Under the pieces are notes generated by a model. It searched no databases. It was not told where the DNA came from and was given only the letters and a program-made list of their open reading frames with translations. A program made the translations under genes and the position numbers. Positions 1-5,019 of a stretch of 5,019 bases of DNA are shown here, one piece after another. Origin of the DNA: Chloroflexota bacterium (GTDB lineage Bacteria; Chloroflexota; Dehalococcoidia; Lucifugimonadales; Lucifugimonadaceae); assembly GCA_016210435.1 (NCBI GenBank), contig JACQUF010000294.1, positions 1 through 5,019 of the forward strand. Reading direction: 5' to 3'. Numbering within the stretch: the stretch's first letter is position 1; the number at the start of each line of letters is the position of its first letter.

Positions 1-26
1 ACGGCCTAACCAGCCTCTGAAAGAGC

Positions 27-1292
27 ATGACCATTCCTACTTTGTCGTTTTTCGATCTCGGATTGATGGACCCGCTCCTCCGTGCAGTAAGAACTGAAAA
101 CTACGTCCAGCCCACCCCGATTCAGCAGCAGGCCATTCCCCGGCTCCTCGAAGGGCGTGACCTCATGGGATGCGCTCAGACGGGCAGCGGCAAGACCGCG
201 GCTTTTGCGCTGCCGATACTCCAGACCCTGGCCGCGCAGGCACAACCCGCCCGCCCACGGATGCCTCACGCGCTGGTTCTTGCACCTACTCGCGAACTTG
301 CTCTTCAGATCTGTGACAGCTTCAAGGTCTACGGGCGCAACCTGCGCCTTTCCTGCACCGCAGTTTATGGCGGAGTCGGCCAGGACCTGCAGGTACGCGA
401 TCTCAAGCGCGGAGTTGACATCCTAGTGGCGACTCCGGGCCGGCTCCTGGACCTCATGGGACAGGGGTACGTGCGGCTCGAAGAGGTCAAGGTTTTTGTC
501 CTGGATGAAGCGGACCGGATGCTCGACATGGGCTTCATAGTGGATGTCCGGAAGATCATCAGGGCATTGCCCGCAAAGCGCCAGACATTGTTGTTCTCAG
601 CGACGATGCCCAGAGAAGTGACGTCTCTCGCAGAGAGCATGCTGACAGACGCGGTGAATGTCGCGGTCACACCGGTCGCTTCCAATGCGCTGCGGATCGA
701 CGAAAGCGTCGTGTTCGTGGAGCGCGCGGCGAAGCCTTCGACGCTAAGCGGCCTTTTGAATCGACCCGAAATGTCGAGGGCCCTGATCTTCACGCGCACC
801 AAGCATGGCGCGGACAGGCTGGTCCGTACCCTGGGGCTGAACCAGATCAAAGCGTCCGCGCTGCACGGCAACAAGTCGCAAAACGAACGCGAGAGAACGC
901 TCGAGGGATTCCGTTCAGGCCGCGTCCGGTTCCTCGTAGCGACGGACCTCGCCGCTCGAGGCATCGACGTGGACGCCATCTCGCACATCATCAACTTCGA
1001 TCTGCCCGACGAGCCCGAGGCTTACGTACACCGCATCGGCCGCACTGCCCGCGCCGGTGCGAGCGGCACTGCCATCTCTTTCTGCTCCTGGGAGGAAATG
1101 GACAAGCTGCGGAACATCGAGCGGCTGATCAAGCGCCGTGTCCCGGTCGTAGACTCGCAGCTTCTGCCGGCGACCGCCGCAAGTTCTCCGCTCGCAATTG
1201 CAGCGGGCAAGCCAGTGGGGCAGCATGGGCGAAAGGTCTTCTCCTCACGCGGTCCGCGTCGGAGTGGACTGCGGCGACGAACCGCCTGGTAG
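27..1292 (+). CDS. rhlE: RhlE-like DEAD-box ATP-dependent RNA helicase
   Basis: This 421-residue cytoplasmic protein is a complete DEAD-box helicase core, expected to unwind short RNA duplexes using ATP during ribosome assembly or mRNA turnover. All the usual motifs are visible in order: Q motif (F9 and PTPIQ at 29-33), Walker A AQTGSGKT at 50-57, PTRELA at 87-92, TPGR at 136-139, DEAD at 160-163, SAT at 191-193, then the second RecA domain with ALIFTRTK at 252-259, ATDLAARGID at 305-314 and HRIGRTARAG at 335-344. After the core comes a short tail of about 50 residues ending in an Arg-rich stretch (R402, K403, R408, R411, R412, R416-R418), which probably binds RNA nonspecifically. There is no DbpA or CsdA-type extra domain. 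The start is ATG at 27, as residues 8-10 already belong to the Q-motif region; the upstream Shine-Dalgarno match is weak. The rhlE symbol rests on family resemblance, and other RhlE-like paralogs would look similar. Confidence 0.97.
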   Translation: MTIPTLSFFDLGLMDPLLRAVRTENYVQPTPIQQQAIPRLLEGRDLMGCAQTGSGKTAAFALPILQTLAAQAQPARPRMPHALVLAPTRELALQICDSFKVYGRNLRLSCTAVYGGVGQDLQVRDLKRGVDILVATPGRLLDLMGQGYVRLEEVKVFVLDEADRMLDMGFIVDVRKIIRALPAKRQTLLFSATMPREVTSLAESMLTDAVNVAVTPVASNALRIDESVVFVERAAKPSTLSGLLNRPEMSRALIFTRTKHGADRLVRTLGLNQIKASALHGNKSQNERERTLEGFRSGRVRFLVATDLAARGIDVDAISHIINFDLPDEPEAYVHRIGRTARAGASGTAISFCSWEEMDKLRNIERLIKRRVPVVDSQLLPATAASSPLAIAAGKPVGQHGRKVFSSRGPRRSGLRRRTAW

Positions 1293-1299
1293 CGCGACG

Positions 1300-1324
1300 C
1301 CGAAGCGATTTCCAACGCCTTCGG
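1300..1324 (+). terminator. Hairpin just downstream of the helicase stop, possible weak terminator
   Basis: Eight bases after the helicase stop codon, CCGAAGCG (1300-1307) pairs with CG plus CTTCGG (1316-1324, one bulged C at 1318) around an eight-base loop. The position suits transcript end formation or 3'-end protection. No T-run follows, so it is not a classical intrinsic terminator, and it may be chance pairing in GC-rich DNA. Confidence 0.25.
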
Positions 1325-1447
1325 GTAACTGCTTCCTAACCGGGACCCCGGACCGCCCTCCCCTCACTTCGTGGGAGAACTCAAAGGAGGTTTTTCGTGC
1401 AGGGCGCGACGCGTATTTGGGTTGCCGTCTGAAACGCCTTGCCCTGA

Positions 1448-1774
1448 CTACTGCAAGGGCGAGTAGGGCGTCGGCTCCAGCAGCCGGTTCTCGACGTCCT
1501 CGACGATCAGCCCGTCATTTTCTGAATCCGCCGCGACTTTGACCCATTCCGGGTCCGCGCGGAAGTTCTTCCACGACTGCTGGCGCGCATTCAGGTCCGG
1601 GTACGCAACGATGTAGACAAGCTGGTTGCGCGACGGGCCGATCGCGTGCGTCCAGTAGCCGATGTTCTTGATGCCGTGCTTCTCAAACAGTTTGCAAGTG
1701 TGGTCCTGGAACCGCTTGTGCAGGGCCGACAAGCGGCCGCTGAAGCACGTGTAGATCCGCAGCTCGTAGATCAT
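1448..1774 (-). CDS. NIPSNAP family protein
   Basis: This is a complete 108-residue protein of the NIPSNAP family, small ferredoxin-like alpha/beta-barrel proteins that usually dimerise. The family hallmarks are visible: an opening strand MIYELRIYT (1-9), a helix with LHKRF and HT, the LFEKHGI-NIGYWT turn and strand at about 29-42, the N-x-LVYIVAY strand at about 50-58, a W-x-x-F-x-x-DPEW segment at about 68-77, and a C-terminal strand ending near TPYSPLQ. Length is normal for a single-domain bacterial member. There is no signal peptide or membrane segment, so it is presumably cytoplasmic. The biochemical role of bacterial NIPSNAP proteins is largely unsettled, and I assign none. The ATG start is supported by a good ribosome binding site. 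The MFS gene lies upstream on the same strand, 147 bases away, so a shared transcript is possible but not shown; the helicase gene converges on it from the other side. Confidence 0.93.
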   Translation of the reverse strand: MIYELRIYTCFSGRLSALHKRFQDHTCKLFEKHGIKNIGYWTHAIGPSRNQLVYIVAYPDLNARQQSWKNFRADPEWVKVAADSENDGLIVEDVENRLLEPTPYSPLQ

Positions 1775-1779
1775 TCAGT

Positions 1780-1785
1780 TCTCCT
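1780..1785 (-). promoter_or_regulatory. Ribosome binding site of the NIPSNAP gene
   Basis: Read on the minus strand, AGGAGA ends five bases before the ATG at 1774. This is a near-consensus Shine-Dalgarno sequence at good spacing and fixes the start of the NIPSNAP protein. Confidence 0.8.
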
Positions 1786-1796
1786 GGCCTGTGCTC

Positions 1797-1851
1797 CCCT
1801 CGCCCCAACGGGGAGAGGGCGCGTCCCGACCATGTCGGGAGCCGGTGAGGG
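1797..1851. repeat. REP-like palindromic intergenic element (two hairpins)
   Basis: Two compact hairpins lie side by side. In the first, CCCTCGCCCC (1797-1806) pairs with GGGGAGAGGG (1810-1819) around a three-base AAC loop, with nine of ten positions paired and one G-A mismatch. In the second, TCCCGAC (1824-1830) pairs perfectly with GTCGGGA (1834-1840) around the loop CAT. The element closes with GGTGAGGG (1844-1851), which can alternatively pair with CCCTCGCC (1797-1804) to make an outer stem enclosing the second hairpin. CCCTC/GAGGG-type palindromes between genes are typical of bacterial REP-like families. It sits in the probable 5' leader of the NIPSNAP gene. Only one copy is in this window, so the repeat status is inferred from its form. 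Confidence 0.55.
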
Positions 1852-1872
1852 ATCGGTCGATGGACGTCGCCG

Positions 1873-1902
1873 ATTCTGGCTGCACGGTCCGGGACCCGTC
1901 AA
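1873..1902 (-). promoter_or_regulatory. Candidate sigma-70-type promoter for the NIPSNAP gene
   Basis: On the minus strand a TTGACG box (1902-1897, five of six consensus bases) is followed after 18 bases by CAGAAT (1878-1873, four of six). Transcription would begin near 1866 and give a leader of roughly 90 bases that contains the REP-like hairpins. The -10 box is mediocre, so this is tentative. If it is real, the NIPSNAP gene does not depend on read-through from the MFS gene. Confidence 0.3.
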
Positions 1903-1921
1903 GTTACCGTGATCGGCCGGT

Positions 1922-3370
1922 CTATGTGCCTGAAGCCGGCGCCGGCGCGGCGGCCGGCACAGGCTGAGCCAGAACCTGCGCGGTCCGCTCCCTGCCAACT
2001 CGCATTTCGAGCCGCCGGAATGCGATCCAGTAGATGGCGGTGGACGCCAGGTACGCCGCGGCGGCAATAACGAACGGCGTGGTGAAGTCACCGGAATCCA
2101 TAAGGCGGGAGCTGAGCACAATCGCAGGCGCCGACAGCGCCGCGCCGAGCGCGATCTCAAGACCGGTGGCCGTCGCCCGCTCTTTGGGGTCGAGGACTTC
2201 CATGTTGAATGCCTCATCGAGCGGGAATCCCATCCGGAAAATTGCGACCCTGCCCACGTAGGACGCCGCCATCAGGAGGATCAGGACGGAACCCTCCGGG
2301 AAAATCAGCGGCACGAGGCCAATTCCAAGCACAAATGGCAATGCGATAAGGCGCGTCACGGCAATTGCATCGACCTTCAGCATGCGCATCGCCAGGAATG
2401 GCACCGCCAGTATCGCAAGCGCTAACGCGCCCTCACCGATCGCAAAGATGACCCCGATCTCACTTTCGCCCGCGTGCGCGTGGCCCTCATGGAACGTCAC
2501 ATTCATGAGCGGCACGATCGCGGATGTCCCGAAATAGATCAGGGCGGTCGTCAGGACGAAGAACGCGATCCGGCCAGGATGACTGATTCCCGAGAACATC
2601 GCTCTCGGGTGGAATCCGCGACGGCTCTTCGATGAAGCCTTCCCCAGCGGTCCCTTAATGCGCACTTCCCGCAGCATCAGCGCGGGGATCAGGGACAGGA
2701 ACCAGAGCGCAAGGCCGGCGTATGTGGCGTATCTGTAAGCGCTGACCCGTCCGATGTCATCGATGAACAGCGCGGGCACGAGCCCCGCAATGAGCGCGCC
2801 GGCCATGGCGGATAGCGTGCGAAAGCTGCTCGCGACCGAAAACAGGTGGACCCGCTCTCTGGGCTGGCTGTTCTCCATCATGAATGCTGATTCGGACGTG
2901 TGGTGCAGGTTGCCGAAGAACGCGCCCCCCGCGGGACCCGCCAGCAAGACCCATTCGCTCGTCGTGTTGATCTGTATCAGGCCGAGGGCCGCGCCCACGC
3001 CATCGCCCAGGATGAACGAGGCCTTACGGCCGATACGGTCGGACACCATCCCGGCCGCGGTAGCTGTGACCGCAGATGCGATGAAGCCGATCATCAGCCG
3101 CAGCCCGACGAATCGAACATCGAAGCCGATCGCCAGGAGATAGAGGTTGAACAGCACGTTGAACGAGCCATGGATCATGTCCATGCCGATCACGTGCAGG
3201 ACGTAGAGATTGGCGTTCCGGCTGAACTCGCGAGTGCGAGCGACGTAGTCCCGCAAGAACCCGGGGACGCGGGCGTTGGCCTGCTGCGAGGTATCCGCGG
3301 CGGTCCCCACGTCGTCCTCCTCCCACAGAGGGTCTGCGGGCATGATAACGCTCGGCTGGCGCCGGTTCAC
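1922..3370 (-). CDS. Major facilitator superfamily (MFS) transporter
   Basis: This 482-residue integral membrane protein has the size and hydrophobic pattern of a 12-helix MFS carrier, a proton- or solute-coupled permease of the inner membrane. The clearest signature is motif A between helices 2 and 3, GMVSDRIGRK at 107-116. A charged cytoplasmic linker (about 235-265, rich in Lys and Arg) separates the two six-helix halves, and a second-half D-P-K-E-R-A motif is at 394-399. The first 50 or so residues are hydrophilic and acidic (WEEDD at 16-20), and the C-terminus ends in a Pro/Ala-rich tail from about 470. The loop after helix 7 carries three His residues (294, 297, 299). The substrate cannot be told from the sequence. 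The annotated start is a GTG at 3370 with no Shine-Dalgarno; an in-frame ATG at 3343 (residue 10) is an equally plausible start. The gene is divergent from the DUF4389 gene and lies upstream of the NIPSNAP gene on the same strand. Confidence 0.93.
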   Translation of the reverse strand: MNRRQPSVIMPADPLWEEDDVGTAADTSQQANARVPGFLRDYVARTREFSRNANLYVLHVIGMDMIHGSFNVLFNLYLLAIGFDVRFVGLRLMIGFIASAVTATAAGMVSDRIGRKASFILGDGVGAALGLIQINTTSEWVLLAGPAGGAFFGNLHHTSESAFMMENSQPRERVHLFSVASSFRTLSAMAGALIAGLVPALFIDDIGRVSAYRYATYAGLALWFLSLIPALMLREVRIKGPLGKASSKSRRGFHPRAMFSGISHPGRIAFFVLTTALIYFGTSAIVPLMNVTFHEGHAHAGESEIGVIFAIGEGALALAILAVPFLAMRMLKVDAIAVTRLIALPFVLGIGLVPLIFPEGSVLILLMAASYVGRVAIFRMGFPLDEAFNMEVLDPKERATATGLEIALGAALSAPAIVLSSRLMDSGDFTTPFVIAAAAYLASTAIYWIAFRRLEMRVGRERTAQVLAQPVPAAAPAPASGT

Positions 3371-3429
3371 GCTGGCGGGCTTATGATTCCCCGGACGGAT
3401 GGCGACGCCAGGAAGAAGGGGGACTCACC
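3371..3429. promoter_or_regulatory. Divergent promoter region between the MFS and DUF4389 genes
   Basis: These 59 bases must carry the start signals of both divergent genes unless they lie inside the coding regions. On the plus strand TATGAT (3382-3387) matches the -10 consensus at five of six positions and would start transcription near 3394. On the minus strand CATAAG (3385-3380) overlaps it and matches at four of six. I found no good -35 box for either, so both assignments are tentative. Confidence 0.35.
3416..3422 (+). promoter_or_regulatory. Ribosome binding site that sets the TTG start of the DUF4389 gene
   Basis: AAGGGGG differs from the ideal AAGGAGG by one base and ends seven bases before the TTG at 3430. 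No in-frame ATG or GTG lies in the 59-base gap upstream, so this site is the main support for TTG as the initiation codon. Confidence 0.7.
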
Positions 3430-4071
3430 TTGACGCAGCAACCGCCAGCAACGCCCTACGCGCTCAGGCTTTCGATCGACTATCCGGACCGGCCCTTGCA
3501 TCGGCTGACCACATTCTTCCGCATCATCTGGATCATTCCGGTCGCGGTTGTCGCGGTGGCCATCAGTGGCGGGTACTGGAACTGGGACTGGGGCGACAGA
3601 GGGCAGGCGTTTGGAGGCGGTGGAGGCGGAGTGCTGTTTCTCGCCGTGTTGTTGGTGATCTTGTTTCGCCAGAAGTACCCGCGCTGGTGGTTCGATTTCA
3701 ACGTCGAACTCACTCGATTCGGAACTCGAATCTGGACCTATCTGGCGCTACTGACCGACGTATATCCGTCAACCGATGAACATCAGGCGGTGCACCTGGA
3801 TGTCGACTACCCGGACGCCAAACGGGACCTGAACCGATGGCTACCCCTCGTGAAATGGCTCCTCGCGATTCCGCACTATGTCGTTCTGATATTCCTGACG
3901 ATAGCGGCCGTAGTCGCTGTGATCATAGCGTGGTTCGCAATCTTGTTCACCGGGAGATACCCTCGCGGCCTTTTCGACTATGTGGTCGGAGTGGGGCGTT
4001 GGGTGCTACGCGTGCAGGCCTATGCATTCCTGCTCGTCACGGACCGGTATCCGCCGTTCTCGCTGGCTTAG
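3430..4071 (+). CDS. DUF4389 domain-containing membrane protein with two internal repeats
   Basis: This 213-residue predicted inner-membrane protein matches the DUF4389 pattern, a family of unknown function. It consists of two homologous halves. The first (about 12-112) runs from LRLSIDYPD through hydrophobic segments near 28-47 and 66-79 to KYPRWWFDF, R100 and LLTDVYP. The second (about 121-208) runs from VHLDVDYPD through a hydrophobic stretch near 143-173 to RYPRGLFDY, R194 and LLVTDRYP. Conserved in both are YPD, YPR, FD followed by an aromatic residue, an Arg, and TD-x-YP. The first half has an extra Trp/Gly-rich stretch (W50, W52, W54, then six Gly at 62-67) between its two membrane segments. 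There is no signal peptide or catalytic motif. Translation probably starts at TTG with a good ribosome binding site. The gene is divergent from the MFS gene and convergent with the dehydratase gene, so it is probably transcribed alone. Confidence 0.9.
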   Translation: MTQQPPATPYALRLSIDYPDRPLHRLTTFFRIIWIIPVAVVAVAISGGYWNWDWGDRGQAFGGGGGGVLFLAVLLVILFRQKYPRWWFDFNVELTRFGTRIWTYLALLTDVYPSTDEHQAVHLDVDYPDAKRDLNRWLPLVKWLLAIPHYVVLIFLTIAAVVAVIIAWFAILFTGRYPRGLFDYVVGVGRWVLRVQAYAFLLVTDRYPPFSLA

Positions 4072-4121
4072 ATTCTGGTCAACGGTAAAAGTCATCCGAA
4101 GTTCAAAACGCAGATCCGGCG

Positions 4122-4189
4122 AGCGCCCTCACGCCGGCGCCTTCGGAGAGGACGGAGCGCGTACGAGCGCGGAGTGCTACCCGGGCGCT
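4122..4189. repeat. GC-rich inverted repeat in the convergent gap
   Basis: AGCGCCC (4122-4128) and GGGCGCT (4183-4189) form a perfect seven-base inverted repeat 54 bases apart, and GAGCGCG occurs twice between them (4155-4161 and 4165-4171). The segment lies between two convergent stop codons and could help end transcription from either side, but no T-run follows and chance pairing in such GC-rich sequence is possible. Confidence 0.2.
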
Positions 4190-4197
4190 GCGCGGCT

Positions 4198-5019
4198 CTA
4201 CTGATCAACCACCGACCCGTCGAGGTGAAGCCGCGTATCGACTGCACGCATCTTGTACGGCCACTTCTTCGCCGCATCGGGTCGCAATTCGACGCCTATG
4301 CCGGGCTTGTCCGAGAGGACGAGGAACCCTTTCCCGTCGTGCTGCGCGGCGCCCGACACTATCTCGCTCTTGGGTGGCCGGTCCTCGCCGGTCGGATACT
4401 CCTGCAGCGCGAAGTTTGGAATGCACGCGGCAATCTGCAGACATGCCGCGGTGCTAATCGGACTTAGCGGGTTGTGCGGCACCACGCCGACGTGATTCGC
4501 CTCGGCCAGCGCAGCGATCTTCTTCGCTCCCGAGATGCCTCCTACCAGGCACACGTCCGGCCGCACGTACTGAACGGCTTCCCGGCGGAGCGCCATCTCG
4601 AAGTCCCAGAGCGTGTTGAAGCGCTCACCGGTCGCTATCGGGATATTGATCTTCGAAGCCACGTAGGCCATCTCGTCGATATTGTCTGGCGTAACGGGGT
4701 CTTCGAAGAAATACGGGCGGTATTTCTCGATCCCGAGACCAAGCTGGACCGCCTCGGTCGGCGTCAGCCGCCTGTGAATTTCGATGCACAGATCAACATC
4801 CTTGCCGACCGCTTCGCGATACTGTCGCACCGTGTCTATGGCGTCCTCGATCTTGGCAACGTGAGTCTTGAAGTACGGGACATCGTGCCGCTCGTCCAGG
4901 AACGGGGTCAGGTGCCCGACAGCTGTGAATCCTTTCCTCTTCGCATCTATCACGCCCTCGACCAGTTTTTCCGTCGTGTCGCCGAAAACGTGGTAGTAGA
5001 CGCGCGCCCTGTCCCGCAC
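4198..5019 (-). CDS. Mandelate racemase/muconate lactonizing enzyme family protein, galactonate-dehydratase-like (partial)
   Basis: These 273 residues are the C-terminal barrel domain of an enolase-superfamily enzyme, most like D-galactonate dehydratase (GalD), which removes water from a sugar acid to give a 2-keto-3-deoxy acid. Active-site positions in the visible part: E80-I-H82, aligned with the Asp-x-His of GalD (metal ligand and catalytic His); E106 in FFEDPV and E132 in TGER (metal ligands); H182 in PHNPLSP (second catalytic His); and E207 in LQE. The QYVRPDVCLVGGIS segment (150-163) is the usual strand before the last catalytic residues. The strand that often carries Lys in related families reads GFTAVGH here. 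Family members have about 380-400 residues, so roughly 110-130 N-terminal residues, including most of the capping domain, lie past the window edge. The GTG at the edge is an internal Val codon rather than a start. The substrate cannot be fixed: GalD-like proteins include several sugar-acid dehydratases. It is convergent with the DUF4389 gene. Confidence 0.93.
   Translation of the reverse strand: MRDRARVYYHVFGDTTEKLVEGVIDAKRKGFTAVGHLTPFLDERHDVPYFKTHVAKIEDAIDTVRQYREAVGKDVDLCIEIHRRLTPTEAVQLGLGIEKYRPYFFEDPVTPDNIDEMAYVASKINIPIATGERFNTLWDFEMALRREAVQYVRPDVCLVGGISGAKKIAALAEANHVGVVPHNPLSPISTAACLQIAACIPNFALQEYPTGEDRPPKSEIVSGAAQHDGKGFLVLSDKPGIGVELRPDAAKKWPYKMRAVDTRLHLDGSVVDQ

Noticed and set aside
1..26. 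Possible end of an upstream gene (TAA at 7-9 or TGA at 18-20)
   Set aside because: Too few bases are present to tell a real stop codon from a chance triplet.
365..994. 209-codon minus-strand frame inside the helicase gene
   Set aside because: It lies entirely antisense to a helicase with all its motifs; the Ser/Arg-rich translation is typical of a shadow frame.
1340..1376. GC-rich palindromic bits (around GGGACCCCGGACC and CTCCCCTCACTTCGTGGGAG) as a terminator for the NIPSNAP gene
   Set aside because: The stems are short or mismatched and neither is followed by a T-run in the direction of transcription.
1198..1542. 114-codon plus-strand frame across the end of the helicase gene and into the NIPSNAP gene
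   Set aside because: It overlaps two clear genes, has low-complexity composition with no recognisable domain, and is explained by the high GC content.
1881..1896. GGTCCGGGACC palindrome as an operator
   Set aside because: The five-base arms around a single central base are short for GC-rich DNA, and no regulator gene is nearby to support an operator.
2900..3433. 177-codon plus-strand frame antisense to the MFS gene
   Set aside because: The translation is rich in Asp, His and Arg with no family resemblance, and it mirrors an MFS gene with motif A intact.
3399..3779. ATG-initiated 126-codon plus-strand frame overlapping the start of the DUF4389 gene
   Set aside because: It overlaps the DUF4389 frame, and its translation is Arg-rich and resembles no family, while the other frame gives a clear DUF4389 protein.
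5017..5019. GTG at the window edge as the start of the dehydratase
   Set aside because: The protein would lack most of the N-terminal capping domain needed in this superfamily; the frame simply runs off the window.

Overview
This 5 kb window is GC-rich, densely coded bacterial DNA with five protein genes: four complete and one cut by the right edge. I found no rRNA, tRNA, CRISPR array or transposase. The gene set (a DUF4389 membrane protein with two repeats, a NIPSNAP protein, a galactonate-dehydratase-like enolase-superfamily enzyme and an MFS carrier) recalls Chloroflexota such as the Dehalococcoidia/SAR202 lineages, where enolase-superfamily paralogs are abundant. That placement is inference from gene content; no phylogenetic marker is present.

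Layout from left to right: (1) 27-1292 (+), a complete RhlE-like DEAD-box RNA helicase. (2) 1293-1447, a convergent gap with a hairpin just after the helicase stop and a strong Shine-Dalgarno-like sequence that leads only to an 11-codon ORF. (3) 1448-1774 (-), a NIPSNAP-family small protein with a clear ribosome binding site. (4) 1775-1921, a gap holding a compact REP-like element of two strong hairpins and, further upstream of the NIPSNAP gene, a candidate promoter. (5) 1922-3370 (-), a 12-helix-type MFS transporter. (6) 3371-3429, a 59-base divergent promoter region. (7) 3430-4071 (+), a TTG-initiated DUF4389 membrane protein built from two homologous halves. (8) 4072-4197, a convergent gap with a GC-rich inverted repeat and no clear terminator. 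(9) 4198-5019 (-), the C-terminal barrel of a GalD-like sugar-acid dehydratase whose N-terminal part lies beyond the window.

The genes do not form one obvious pathway. The transporter and NIPSNAP genes are in the same direction and could share a transcript, but the 147-base gap, with its own candidate promoter and repeat, makes separate control equally plausible. The dehydratase suggests sugar-acid catabolism; a link to the MFS carrier is possible but unproven, because they are separated by a gene on the other strand. I see no convincing new multi-gene system. The items most worth a second look are the REP-like element, the internally duplicated DUF4389 protein with its Trp/Gly-rich insert, and the Glu-x-His variant in the dehydratase active site.
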